Positions 56,498 to 64,000 of a stretch of DNA of 64,000 nucleotides are shown here, piece by piece. Below the pieces are notes generated by a model that saw nothing but the letters and a program-made list of their open reading frames with translations, did not search any database and had not been told where the DNA came from. The position numbers and the translations under genes are program-made. This stretch comes from Mycolicibacterium agri (GTDB taxonomy: Bacteria; Actinomycetota; Actinomycetes; Mycobacteriales; Mycobacteriaceae): contig NZ_PDCP01000010.1 in NCBI RefSeq assembly GCF_002553505.1, forward strand, positions 58,520-122,519, read 5' to 3'. Every line of letters begins with the position of its first letter. Positions within the stretch are counted from its first letter, which is position 1.

Positions 56498-56524
56498 GAC
56501 GAGGCAGCCCGCCCGGATGTGACA
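56498..56524 (-). promoter_or_regulatory. ECF41-type (SigJ) promoter of the AhpD-like gene
   Basis: On the minus strand TGTCACA (56524-56518) and CGTC (56501-56498) are separated by exactly 16 bases. This is the published ECF41 promoter consensus as I recall it. The -10 element ends 9 bases before the ATG, so transcription would start at or next to the start codon. Confidence 0.75.
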
Positions 56525-56578
56525 CGCATGCACGCGTGACTGGCGTCACACTCGCGGCGCCATCACACACCCGCGAAA

Positions 56579-56625
56579 CGGAATCCTCGCAGCGAAAGTG
56601 CGAGTGTTGTGCTGCGAGGATTCCG
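56579..56625. repeat. Hairpin repeat, divergent copy D
   Basis: Perfect 14-base arms CGGAATCCTCGCAG (56579-56592) and CTGCGAGGATTCCG (56612-56625) around a 19-base loop CGAAAGTGCGAGTGTTGTG. The arms differ from copies A-C but the loop keeps AAAGTGCGAG. It lies 13 bases past the stop of the lipoprotein gene (minus strand), a terminator-like position. Confidence 0.75.
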
Positions 56626-56638
56626 CCTCGGCGAAGGG

Positions 56639-57067
56639 TCAGGGGGTGCCGACGCAGACGCCGCCGGCACAGGCGCCCGCACCGTCGGGTCCGGCTCCAG
56701 CCCCGGCGCCCGGCACGCCCGCGGTCGCGCCGCCGGGGCCTGCTCCCGCGCCTGCGCCACCTGCACCAGCATCAGCGCCGCCGGGCCCTGCTTCAGCCCC
56801 GGCGCCTGGCACGCCTGCGGTTGCTCCACCCGGGCCCGCACCTGCGCCCGGCGCGGGGGCGGGCGCGGGAGCTTCAGTGCCCGGTGCGGCGGTATCCGCC
56901 GGGGTCGTCACTGTCGTGGTTTCCGTGCTCGACGATGTGGTCGACGACGTTTCGGTCTCGCTGCTGCTGGTGTCGTCGCTGCTGCACGCGGTCAGCGTGG
57001 TCGCGATGGCGACAGCGGCAATACCTGACGTGATCGAGAAGCGGCGAAAGATTGTGCGGTTGGGCAT
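56639..57067 (-). CDS. Pro/Ala/Gly-rich lipoprotein with internal repeats
   Basis: 142-residue protein with a lipoprotein signal: basic start, hydrophobic core and lipobox LTAC with Cys28. Next comes a Ser/Thr stretch (about 29-55), probably extended and perhaps glycosylated, then a low-complexity region made of duplicated blocks (GAGAGPGGATAGVPGAG occurs twice with small changes) and a C-terminal pair of cysteines (CAGGVC) that could form a disulfide. No family recognised. Composition suggests a flexible surface protein. It is the only gene between the AhpD-like gene and sdhB. Confidence 0.7.
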   Translation of the reverse strand: MPNRTIFRRFSITSGIAAVAIATTLTACSSDDTSSSETETSSTTSSSTETTTVTTPADTAAPGTEAPAPAPAPGAGAGPGGATAGVPGAGAEAGPGGADAGAGGAGAGAGPGGATAGVPGAGAGAGPDGAGACAGGVCVGTP

Positions 57068-57156
57068 GCTTCGGTCTCATTCCTGTTGCGTGGTCGAGCT
57101 TGGGCCGTATGACGGCCAAGTCCCAATACCCACTCCGAAGCGAATGCAACCCCTGC

Positions 57157-57205
57157 GATTTCGGCGCGCTAAACGGCGCTCAGCGCCCGTTTGCGCGCCG
57201 AAATC
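57157..57205 (-). terminator. Strong hairpin directly after sdhB
   Basis: Outer 13-base perfect arms GATTTCGGCGCGC (57157-57169) and GCGCGCCGAAATC (57193-57205), with a further near-perfect inner stem (AAACGGCGCT against AGCGCCCGTTT). It begins 2 bases beyond the sdhB stop. No long T-run follows, as is common for mycobacterial terminators. Confidence 0.7.
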
Positions 57206-57207
57206 AC

Positions 57208-57999
57208 TCAGCGGGCGAACATCAACGCCCGCTTGACCTCTTGGATGGCCTGCGTGACCTGAATGCCGCGCGGGCAGGACTCGGTGCAGTTGAACGTTGT
57301 GCGGCAGCGCCACACACCGTCGACCTCATTGAGGATGTCCAGGCGTTCGGCGGCGCCCTCGTCGCGGCTGTCGAAGATGAACCGGTGCGCGTTGACGATC
57401 GCGGCGGGCCCGAAATAGGAACCCTCGGTCCAATAGATCGGGCAGCTCGTGGTGCAGCACGCGCACAGGATGCACTTGGTGGTGTCGTCGTAGCGGGCCC
57501 GGTCGGTCGGGCTCTGAATCCGTTCGCGCGTTGGCGGGTTCCCGCTGACCATGAGGTAGGGCTTGATCGCGCGGTACGCGTCGAAGAACGGCTCCATGTT
57601 CACCACGAGGTCCTTCTCCACGGGCAGCCCGCGGATCGGCTCGACGGTGATGGTCAGCTGCTTCTTCGGGTCCTTCGGCAGCAGATCGCGCATCAGCACC
57701 TTGCACGCCAGCCGGTTGACACCGTTGATGCGCATCGCGTCCGAACCACAGACCCCGTGCGCGCAGGAACGCCGAAACGTCAGCGTGCCGTCCAGATACC
57801 ACTTCACGTAGTGCAGCAGATTGAGCAGACGATCGGTGGGCAGGCACGGCACCCGGAAGCTCTGCCACCCGCCGGTGTCGGCGAACGCGTCGGGATCCTC
57901 CGGGTTGAAGCGCGCGATTTTCAGCGTCACCATCACGGCGCCGTCTGGAACCGGCGGCAGCGCAGGGTCTTTCGTGTCCACCTCGGGAGCAATACTCAT
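57208..57999 (-). CDS. sdhB: Succinate dehydrogenase iron-sulfur subunit
   Basis: 263-residue electron-transfer subunit of complex II. The [2Fe-2S] ligands are in RRSCAHGVCGSDAM, the [4Fe-4S] and [3Fe-4S] ligands in CILCACCTTSCP and CRTTFNCTESCPRGI. Same length as M. tuberculosis Rv3319 (Sdh2 operon). ATG 57999 is 2 bases after the sdhA stop. Last gene of sdhCDAB. Confidence 0.97.
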   Translation of the reverse strand: MSIAPEVDTKDPALPPVPDGAVMVTLKIARFNPEDPDAFADTGGWQSFRVPCLPTDRLLNLLHYVKWYLDGTLTFRRSCAHGVCGSDAMRINGVNRLACKVLMRDLLPKDPKKQLTITVEPIRGLPVEKDLVVNMEPFFDAYRAIKPYLMVSGNPPTRERIQSPTDRARYDDTTKCILCACCTTSCPIYWTEGSYFGPAAIVNAHRFIFDSRDEGAAERLDILNEVDGVWRCRTTFNCTESCPRGIQVTQAIQEVKRALMFAR

Positions 58000-58001
58000 C
58001 G

Positions 58002-59756
58002 TCAGTACTTCCGTTCCATCGGCTCGTATCGCGTCTGCACGACGGGCTTGTAGTCCAGCCGGATATCGCTGAGCAGGCCCTCGCCCTGCTTGTAGGCCAT
58101 GGTGTGACGCATGTAGTTGGTGTCGTCGCGATTGGGATAGTCCTCGCGGGCATGGCCGCCGCGAGATTCCTTGCGGTTCAACGCGCCGACCACCGTGACC
58201 TCGGCGAGCTCGAGAAGCATGCCCAGCTCGATCGCTTCGAGCAAGTCGCTGTTGAAGCGTTTGCCCTTGTCGTGCACCGTGATTCGAGAATAGCGCTCCT
58301 TGAGCGCGTGGATGTCCGTCAGCGCCTGCTTCAGGGTCTCCTCGGTGCGGAACACCGCGGCGTTGTTGTCCATCGTCTGCTGCAGCGCGCCGCGGATGTC
58401 GGCCACGCGCTCGTTGCCGTGCTCGGAGAGGATGTCGCCGATCCAGCTGACCACCATGCCGGAGGGATTCGGCGGCAGGTCGACGTGGTCGTGGCCGAGC
58501 GCGTAGTTCGCGGCCGCGATGCCGGCCCGACGGCCAAACACGTTGATATCCAATAACGAATTGGTGCCCAACCGGTTGGCGCCGTGCACCGACACACACG
58601 CGCACTCCCCGGCGGCGTACAGGCCGGGCACGACGTTGGTGTTGTCGCGCAGTACCTGGCCGTGCACAGTCGTTGGGATACCGCCCATCACGTAGTGGCA
58701 GGTGGGGTACACCGGCACCAGTTCCTTGACCGGGTCGACGCCCAGATACGTCCTGGCGAATTCGGTGATGTCGGGCAGTTTCGCCTCGAGCACATCCTCG
58801 CCGAGGTGACGCACGTCGATGTAGACGTAGTCCTTGTGCGGGCCCGCGCCGCGGCCTTCGAGCACCTCGCGCACCATCGACCGGGCGACGATGTCGCGCG
58901 GCGCGAGGTCGACGATGGTGGGGGCGTAGCGCTCCATGAACCGCTCGCCCTCACCGTTGAGCAGTCGGCCGCCCTCGCCGCGCACCGCTTCGGAGATCAG
59001 GATGCCTAGACCGGCAAGGCCGGTCGGATGGAACTGGTGAAACTCCATGTCTTCCAACGGAAGTCCTTTGCGGAAGACGATGCCCAGCCCGTCGCCGGTC
59101 AGGGTGTGGGCGTTGGAGGTGGTCTTGTACATCCGGCCCGATCCGCCGGTGGCGAACACGATCGCCTTGGCGTGGAAGACGTGGATGTCGCCGGTGGCCA
59201 ACTCGTAGGCGATGACACCTGTCGCGACGGGCCCGGCCGGCGTTTCGGTCAACGCGACGTCGAGCGCATAGAACTCGTTGAAGAACTCGACGTCGTGCTT
59301 GACGCAGTTCTGGTACAGCGTCTGCAGAATCATGTGGCCGGTGCGGTCGGCGGCGTAGCAGGCGCGGCGCACCGGGGCCTTGCCGTGGTCGCGGGTGTGC
59401 CCGCCGAACCGGCGTTGGTCGATGCGGCCCTCCGGGGTGCGGTTGAACGGCATCCCCATCTTCTCGAGGTCGAGCACCGCGTCGATGGCTTCCTTGCACA
59501 TGATCTCGACGGCGTCCTGGTCGGCGAGGTAGTCGCCGCCCTTGACGGTGTCGAAGGTGTGCCACTCCCAGTTGTCCTCTTCGACGTTGGCCAGCGCTGC
59601 ACACATGCCGCCCTGCGCCGCACCGGTGTGGCTTCGCGTCGGGTAGAGCTTGGTCAGAACCGCCGTGCGGACCCGGGGCCCGGCCTCGACGGCGGCGCGC
59701 ATACCTGCGCCGCCCGCACCGACGATGACGACGTCGTAGCGATGTTCCTGGATCAT
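58002..59756 (-). CDS. sdhA: Succinate dehydrogenase flavoprotein subunit
   Basis: 584-residue catalytic subunit with covalently bound FAD, oxidising succinate to fumarate. Features: VVIVGAGGAGMRAAVEAG nucleotide fold, the flavin-linking His in YPTRSHTGAAQGG, substrate-site FHPTGLAGLGILISEAVRGEGG and HGANRLGTNSLLDINVFGRRA. The ATG overlaps the sdhD stop (ATGA). Corresponds to Rv3318. Confidence 0.97.
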   Translation of the reverse strand: MIQEHRYDVVIVGAGGAGMRAAVEAGPRVRTAVLTKLYPTRSHTGAAQGGMCAALANVEEDNWEWHTFDTVKGGDYLADQDAVEIMCKEAIDAVLDLEKMGMPFNRTPEGRIDQRRFGGHTRDHGKAPVRRACYAADRTGHMILQTLYQNCVKHDVEFFNEFYALDVALTETPAGPVATGVIAYELATGDIHVFHAKAIVFATGGSGRMYKTTSNAHTLTGDGLGIVFRKGLPLEDMEFHQFHPTGLAGLGILISEAVRGEGGRLLNGEGERFMERYAPTIVDLAPRDIVARSMVREVLEGRGAGPHKDYVYIDVRHLGEDVLEAKLPDITEFARTYLGVDPVKELVPVYPTCHYVMGGIPTTVHGQVLRDNTNVVPGLYAAGECACVSVHGANRLGTNSLLDINVFGRRAGIAAANYALGHDHVDLPPNPSGMVVSWIGDILSEHGNERVADIRGALQQTMDNNAAVFRTEETLKQALTDIHALKERYSRITVHDKGKRFNSDLLEAIELGMLLELAEVTVVGALNRKESRGGHAREDYPNRDDTNYMRHTMAYKQGEGLLSDIRLDYKPVVQTRYEPMERKY

Positions 59757-60313
59757 TGGTTAACCCCGATGCTCGCGTCGAAGGTGACCAGAACGTAGGT
59801 GCCCAACACCAAAATGAACCCGGTGGCCAACAGCAACAGCGAGTTCAGATAGAACTTGGTGACGTTCTTGCGGGAGTAGTCGCCGATGATCGTGCGCATG
59901 CCGTTGGCGCCGTGCACCATCGCCAGCCACAGCAGCGCCATGTCCCAGATCTGCCAGAACGGTGACGCCCACCGCTGGGCGATGAAGTTGAAGTCGACCC
60001 GGTACACGCCGTCGTCCCAGATCAGCATGATGAACAGGTGTCCCAGGGCCAGCAGCACCAGAGCCACCCCGGAGAACCGCATGAACAACCACGCGTACTT
60101 CTCGAAGTAGGGGATGCCCCGCGGCCGTCGCGGCGCACGCGGGTGGTCCAGCGAAGCCGGTCTGTCGTGCTCCTTCTCCAGCACCGGGGCGATACGGCCC
60201 TCGCGGTGATGAGGCGTCCAGGCCGCCTTCGTCGCCGCATCGGGCGTCGTGCCCGTCGCTGCCGCCGAGGCCTCTGCCGCGCTCGTCGACGGCCCGCCCG
60301 CTGCCGCGCTCAC
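59753..60313 (-). CDS. sdhD: Succinate dehydrogenase membrane anchor subunit SdhD
   Basis: 186 residues with three membrane helices in the last 120 residues (LFMRFSGVALVLLALGHLFI, then MALLWLAMVHGANGMRTI and LLATGFILVLGTYVLV). HDRPASLDHPRAPRR marks the start of similarity to Rv3317 (about 144 residues). The GTG at 60313 overlaps the sdhC stop and adds an Ala/Ser-rich extension of about 40 residues; an internal GTG shortly before EKEHDRPAS would give the usual length. Anchors SdhAB and binds quinone. Confidence 0.9.
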   Translation of the reverse strand: MSAAAGGPSTSAAEASAAATGTTPDAATKAAWTPHHREGRIAPVLEKEHDRPASLDHPRAPRRPRGIPYFEKYAWLFMRFSGVALVLLALGHLFIMLIWDDGVYRVDFNFIAQRWASPFWQIWDMALLWLAMVHGANGMRTIIGDYSRKNVTKFYLNSLLLLATGFILVLGTYVLVTFDASIGVNQ

Positions 60314-60726
60314 AGGAACCGCTCCGCCATGTGCATGCCGATAACCCCCAGCGCCGGAATCATCACGGCCAGCCAAACGCCGGCCACCACCCACAGCATC
60401 AGGCGCTGATAGCGCGCGCCGTGCTGCCAGAAGTCGATCAGGATGACGCGGATGCCGTTGAGAGCGTGGTAGAGGACCGCTGCGACCAGTCCGATCTCCA
60501 TCAGGCCGACGATCGGCGTCTTATAGGTGGCGACGACCTCGTTGTAGGCCTCCGGGCTGACGCGCACCAGCGCGGTGTCCACCACATGTACGAACAGGAA
60601 GAAGAAGATCGTCGCGCCGGTGATGCGGTGTAACACCCACGACCACATCCCGGGGTCCCCGCGGTAAAGGGTGCGTCTGCGCGGCCTCTTTGCTCGCGGG
60701 GCCGCAATCTCCGCATTCGTACTCAT
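60310..60726 (-). CDS. sdhC: Succinate dehydrogenase cytochrome b556 subunit SdhC
   Basis: 138-residue membrane anchor with three helices. The SdhC signature SWVLHRITGATIFFFLFVHVVDTALV carries a likely haem-ligand His, and YHALNGIRVILIDFW the second. ATG 60726 has GGAGG upstream; the longer frame to 60816 lacks homology. First gene of sdhCDAB, divergent from cdd. Corresponds to Rv3316. Confidence 0.94.
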   Translation of the reverse strand: MSTNAEIAAPRAKRPRRRTLYRGDPGMWSWVLHRITGATIFFFLFVHVVDTALVRVSPEAYNEVVATYKTPIVGLMEIGLVAAVLYHALNGIRVILIDFWQHGARYQRLMLWVVAGVWLAVMIPALGVIGMHMAERFL

Positions 60727-60867
60727 CGGGCCTCCAACGCCATCGGTAGACGCTTGGGTCGGCAGCGAACCCGGCCCAAACCTCGGGGCGACTCTAAACC
60801 CATTTGTAATGCCCAAAGCACTACCGTGTTACGCGTTCGGGGGTCTTTGACCTCGAAGTTAGGGTTA

Positions 60868-60892
60868 CCTACATCACCTGGCGGGCTGTAGG
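60868..60892. promoter_or_regulatory. Inverted repeat in the sdhC/cdd divergent promoter
   Basis: CCTACA (60868-60873) and TGTAGG (60887-60892) around 13 bases, inside the 210-base gap between the divergent sdhC and cdd starts. It could bind a regulator of either operon; the arms are short and chance cannot be excluded. Confidence 0.3.
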
Positions 60893-60936
60893 GCGAAAGT
60901 TCGGAATGCATTCAGAGATCGGCTGGCGGTAATGAC

Positions 60937-61341
60937 GTGACCATCAATATTGACTGGAATACATTGCGGCACAAAGCAACTGAGACTGCCGCCCACGCGT
61001 ACGCGCCGTACTCGGGGTTTCCGGTCGGCGCGGCGGCACTGGTCGACGACGGCCGGATCGTGGCGGGTTGCAATGTGGAAAATGTCTCATATGGTCTTGG
61101 TCTCTGCGCCGAATGCGCCGTGGTCTGCGGCCTGCATTCCGGTGGCGGCGGCAGGCTGGTGGCGCTGTCCTGCGTGACCGCCGACGGAGAACCGCTGATG
61201 CCGTGCGGCCGTTGCCGTCAGGTTCTGCTGGAGCACGGCGGGCCCACGATGCTCATCGACCACCCGTCCGGCCCACGGCCGTTGGGTGACCTCCTGCCGG
61301 ATGCGTTCGGTCCCCACGACTTGGCCCGTCGGGAGCCGTAA
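60937..61341 (+). CDS. cdd: Cytidine deaminase
   Basis: 134-residue zinc enzyme that deaminates (deoxy)cytidine to (deoxy)uridine in pyrimidine salvage. The catalytic Glu and first Cys ligand are in LCAECAVVCG and the other two Cys in MPCGRCRQVL, the three-cysteine pattern of the tetrameric class. CNVENVSYGLG binds the substrate. GTG 60937. Length agrees with Rv3315c. First of the cdd-deoA-add operon, with a 4-base gap to deoA. Confidence 0.96.
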   Translation: MTINIDWNTLRHKATETAAHAYAPYSGFPVGAAALVDDGRIVAGCNVENVSYGLGLCAECAVVCGLHSGGGGRLVALSCVTADGEPLMPCGRCRQVLLEHGGPTMLIDHPSGPRPLGDLLPDAFGPHDLARREP

Positions 61342-61345
61342 AGCC

Positions 61346-62686
61346 GTGACGCCGACCATATTCGACGCGCACGACCATCAGTTCGACGCGCCCACCGTCA
61401 TCCGGACCAAACGCGACGGGGGCGTGCTCTCCGATGCGGCGATCGACTGGGTGATCGACGCCTACACCAACGGTCGGATCGCGGACTCGCAGATGTCGGC
61501 GCTGCTGATGGCGATCTTCCTGCGCGGCATGACAGGACACGAGATCGCGCGGTGGACGGCGGCGATGGTGGCCTCGGGTGAGCGCATGGACTTCACCGAT
61601 CTGCGGCGCGACGGTAAACCGCTTGCGTTGGTGGACAAGCACTCCACCGGCGGCGTCGGCGATAAGATCACCATCCCGCTGGTGCCCGTCGTGATGGCGT
61701 GCGGCGGCGCCGTGCCGCAAGCGGCGGGCCGAGGACTGGGCCACACCGGCGGCACACTCGACAAGCTGGAAGCGATCCCGGGATTCACCGCGGAGATCTC
61801 GAAAGACCAGATCCGCCAACAGCTTTGCGACATGGGCGCAGCGATCTTCGCGGCCGGAGAGCTGGCGCCAGCCGATCGCAAGATCTATGCGCTGCGCGAC
61901 GTCACCGGCACCACCGAGTCGCTGCCATTGATTGCCAGCTCGGTGATGAGCAAGAAGATCGCCGAGGGCGCGCGGGCGTTGGTGCTCGACACCAAGGTCG
62001 GCTCTGGCGCCTTCCTCAAGACCGAGGCCGAGTCGCGCGAGCTGGCCGAGACCATGGTGGCGCTGGGCACCGAGCACGGCCTGATTACGCGCGCGTTGCT
62101 GACCGATATGAACCGGCCCCTCGGCCGGACCGTCGGCAACGCGGTCGAAGTGCAGGAATCGCTCGACGTGCTGGCCGGGGGAGGCCCACCCGACGTGGTC
62201 GAGCTGACGTTGGCGCTGGCCGCCGAGATGCTCGACGCCGCCGGGTTGGACGGCCGCGATCCGGCGCAGACGCTACGCGACGGGTCGGCCATGGACTGCT
62301 TCCGCCGGCTGGTGACCGCCCAAGGCGGCGACTTGTCGCAACCGTTGCCGGTCGGTGCACACACCGAGACCATCACCGCGCCGCGCAATGGCACCATGGG
62401 CGATATCGATGCCATGGCGGTAGGTCTGACGGTGTGGCGGCTCGGCGCGGGTCGTGCCGCCCCCGGCGAGCGCGTGCAGGCGGGCGCCGGCCTGCGCATT
62501 CACCGGCGGCCCGGCGAACCCGTCGCCGCAGGTGAGGTGCTGTTCACGCTGTACACCGACACCCCGGAGCGCTTCACCGGCGCGATAGCCGAGATGGACG
62601 GCGCCTGGAGCGTCGGCGACACCGCGCCCGACATCGGGCCCCTCATCATCGATCGGATTGCAGGCGGACGCGAGGAGCAGTCATGA
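61346..62686 (+). CDS. deoA: Thymidine phosphorylase
   Basis: 446-residue nucleoside phosphorylase releasing thymine or uracil and deoxyribose-1-phosphate. The phosphate-binding signature [18 protein letters not shown] is intact, as are [19 protein letters not shown] and the C-terminal pyrimidine-binding domain. GTG 61346 lies 4 bases after cdd; the frame is open upstream inside cdd but non-homologous. Overlaps add by 4 bases. Corresponds to Rv3314c. Confidence 0.96.
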   Translation: MTPTIFDAHDHQFDAPTVIRTKRDGGVLSDAAIDWVIDAYTNGRIADSQMSALLMAIFLRGMTGHEIARWTAAMVASGERMDFTDLRRDGKPLALVDKHSTGGVGDKITIPLVPVVMACGGAVPQAAGRGLGHTGGTLDKLEAIPGFTAEISKDQIRQQLCDMGAAIFAAGELAPADRKIYALRDVTGTTESLPLIASSVMSKKIAEGARALVLDTKVGSGAFLKTEAESRELAETMVALGTEHGLITRALLTDMNRPLGRTVGNAVEVQESLDVLAGGGPPDVVELTLALAAEMLDAAGLDGRDPAQTLRDGSAMDCFRRLVTAQGGDLSQPLPVGAHTETITAPRNGTMGDIDAMAVGLTVWRLGAGRAAPGERVQAGAGLRIHRRPGEPVAAGEVLFTLYTDTPERFTGAIAEMDGAWSVGDTAPDIGPLIIDRIAGGREEQS

Positions 62687-63771
62687 CCACACCACTGACC
62701 CTCGACACCATCCGGCAGGCGCCCAAGGCGCTGCTGCACGACCATCTCGACGGCGGGCTGCGGCCGGCGACGGTGCTGGACCTGGCCGCGCAGGCCGGCT
62801 ACGACGACCTGCCCGCCACCGACGTCGACAGCCTGGCCGAATGGTTCCGCACCGCCGCGCACAGCGGATCGCTGGAGCGCTACCTCGAGCCGTTCGCGCA
62901 CACCGTCGGCGTCATGCAGACGCCCGAGGCGCTCTATCGGGTGGCCTATGAGTGCGTCGAAGACCTGGCCGCCGACAACGTCGTATACGCCGAGGTCCGG
63001 TTCGCCCCCGAACTGCACATCGACAAGAACCTGTCGATGGACGAGGTCGTCGACGCCGTGCTGGCCGGATTCGCCGATGGCGAGAAGGCCGCCAGCAGTG
63101 AGGGTCGCACGATCACGGTGCGCTGCTTGGTGACCGCGATGCGTCATCAGGCGCGGTCGCTGGAGATCGCCGAACTGGCGATCCGGTTCCGGGACAAGGG
63201 AGTTGTCGGGTTCGACATCGCGGGCGCCGAGGCAGGTTATCCGCCGACGCGGCACCTCGACGCCTTCGAGTACATGCGAAATGCCAACGGCCACTTCACA
63301 ATTCATGCTGGCGAGGCGTTCGGGCTGCCGTCCATTCACGAGGCGATCGCGTTCTGCGGCGCCGACCGCCTCGGCCACGGCGTGCGCATCGTCGACGACA
63401 TCACCGTCGCGCCGGACGGCTCGGTCCACCTCGGCCGGCTGGCAGCGCTGTTGCGGGACAAGCGCATTCCGCTCGAACTCTGCCCCACCTCCAATGTGCA
63501 GACCGGCGCTGTCGCCAGCCTGGCCGAGCATCCGTTCGACCTGCTCGCCCGGTGCCGATTCCGCGTCACGGTCAACACCGACAACCGGCTGATGAGCGAC
63601 ACCTCGATGAGCAAGGAGATGTCCCAGCTGGTGGAGACGTTCGGCTACGGCTGGAGCGATCTGGCGAGGTTCACCATCAACGCGATGAAGTCGGCGTTCA
63701 TCCCGTTCGACGAGCGGCTGGCCATTATCGACGAGGTGATCAAACCGCGCTTCGCGGTCCTCATCGGCTGA
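62683..63771 (+). CDS. add: Adenosine deaminase
   Basis: 362-residue zinc enzyme converting adenosine to inosine. Metal and catalytic residues: [10 protein letters not shown] (H-x-H), HAGEAFG (His, Glu), RLGHGVRI and [12 protein letters not shown] (Asp). [10 protein letters not shown] completes the family pattern. ATG 62683 overlaps the deoA stop (ATGA), coupling the three salvage genes. Corresponds to Rv3313c. Confidence 0.96.
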   Translation: MTTPLTLDTIRQAPKALLHDHLDGGLRPATVLDLAAQAGYDDLPATDVDSLAEWFRTAAHSGSLERYLEPFAHTVGVMQTPEALYRVAYECVEDLAADNVVYAEVRFAPELHIDKNLSMDEVVDAVLAGFADGEKAASSEGRTITVRCLVTAMRHQARSLEIAELAIRFRDKGVVGFDIAGAEAGYPPTRHLDAFEYMRNANGHFTIHAGEAFGLPSIHEAIAFCGADRLGHGVRIVDDITVAPDGSVHLGRLAALLRDKRIPLELCPTSNVQTGAVASLAEHPFDLLARCRFRVTVNTDNRLMSDTSMSKEMSQLVETFGYGWSDLARFTINAMKSAFIPFDERLAIIDEVIKPRFAVLIG

Positions 63772-63823
63772 CTCACCTTTTCCGGCGAGCAGACGCAAAA
63801 GTCCGCACTGTCCAGGGGCGATT

Positions 63824-64000
63824 TCAGGCAGTGGATGCAACAGCGGGTGGTTTTGGCGGGTTTGAGAGTAGCTCGTCGAGGACTTCAGCGGGTTTCTTCC
63901 AGCCGAGGGTTTTGCGGGGTCGGGTGTTGAGTTGGGCGGCAACGTAGTCGAGGTAGTCGGCCGGGAACACTGATAGGTCGGTGCCTTTAGCAAAGTATTG
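63824..64000 (-). mobile_element. IS30-family transposase, C-terminal end (cut by window edge)
   Basis: Reading leftwards from the window edge, 58 codons end in TGA at 63826-63824. The peptide includes VAAQLNTRPRKTLGWKKPAEV, the C-terminal signature of IS30-family DDE transposases, followed by a short Pro-rich tail. The catalytic domain lies beyond the window. The element ends only about 50 bases after add, so its terminal inverted repeat should lie between 63772 and 63823; I could not define it without the other end. Confidence 0.85.

Noticed and set aside
60861..60873. TTAGGGTTACCTA as an IdeR (iron) box before sdhC/cdd
   Set aside because: The half-sites are spaced too closely compared with the 19-base IdeR consensus.

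Overview
The window looks like chromosomal DNA of a fast-growing mycobacterium (Mycolicibacterium type). It is G+C rich, has many GTG/TTG starts and 4-base ATGA/GTGA overlaps, encodes MmpS/MmpL, SigJ and a two-FHA Rv1747-like ABC transporter, and carries a SAM-IV riboswitch of the mycobacterial type. From memory of M. tuberculosis gene order, the backbone follows Rv3359 -> folD (Rv3356c) -> Rv3355c -> Rv3342/metA/metC (Rv3340-42) -> icd1 (Rv3339c) -> Rv3338 -> trpS -> Rv3335c -> dacB1 (Rv3330) -> Rv3329 -> sigJ (Rv3328c) -> sdh (Rv3316-19) -> cdd/deoA/add (Rv3313c-15c). Several accessory blocks are inserted, and no PPE genes or relJK are seen.

Layout. 1-2.4 kb: a decayed, lower-G+C segment with a cut lipoprotein gene, an FtsX-like remnant, a UppP-like phosphatase, a small exported protein and a truncated DUF732-like gene. 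2.5-10 kb: Rv1747-like ABC transporter, OYE-family reductase, folD, DUF3017 protein, TetR and an FAD monooxygenase. 10-17 kb: methyltransferase, metX and metY under a SAM-IV riboswitch, then two unrelated NADP-isocitrate dehydrogenases side by side. 17-24 kb: hydrolase, xthA, trpS, YihY protein, an SMR exporter behind a guanidine-III riboswitch, a SufR-like regulator with divergent doxX, and dacB1. 24-30 kb: SMP-30 protein, class III aminotransferase, Lrp regulator, aldehyde dehydrogenase and amino-acid permease, which look like an amine or omega-amino-acid degradation set.

30-50 kb is a nitrogen-compound utilisation island. A TetR gene and a 32-bp palindrome precede a polar-amino-acid ABC transporter and a gamma-glutamyltransferase-like Ntn hydrolase. 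Converging on it is a 10-kb minus-strand operon: deacetylase, two SDRs, a C45 acyltransferase-like hydrolase, an unusual LuxR-HTH/substrate-binding-protein fusion regulator, and a complete Liv-type ABC transporter whose Tat-exported binding protein is a paralogue of the regulator's sensor domain. Divergent from the operon are hyuA and hyuB. Similar TCCGTC-N3/4-TGACG palindromes lie between regulator and binding protein and in the hyuA/deacetylase divergent promoter, suggesting one self-contained regulon. This is the best candidate for an undescribed system.

50-57 kb: sigJ (ECF41 type), MarR, mmpS-mmpL plus a small membrane protein, an AhpD-like protein whose promoter matches the ECF41 consensus, and a repeat-rich lipoprotein. 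57-64 kb: sdhCDAB (minus strand), divergent cdd-deoA-add, and the 3' end of an IS30-family transposase at the right edge. Four copies of a hairpin repeat with a shared loop core (AAAGTGCGAG) sit just 3' of genes across the window.
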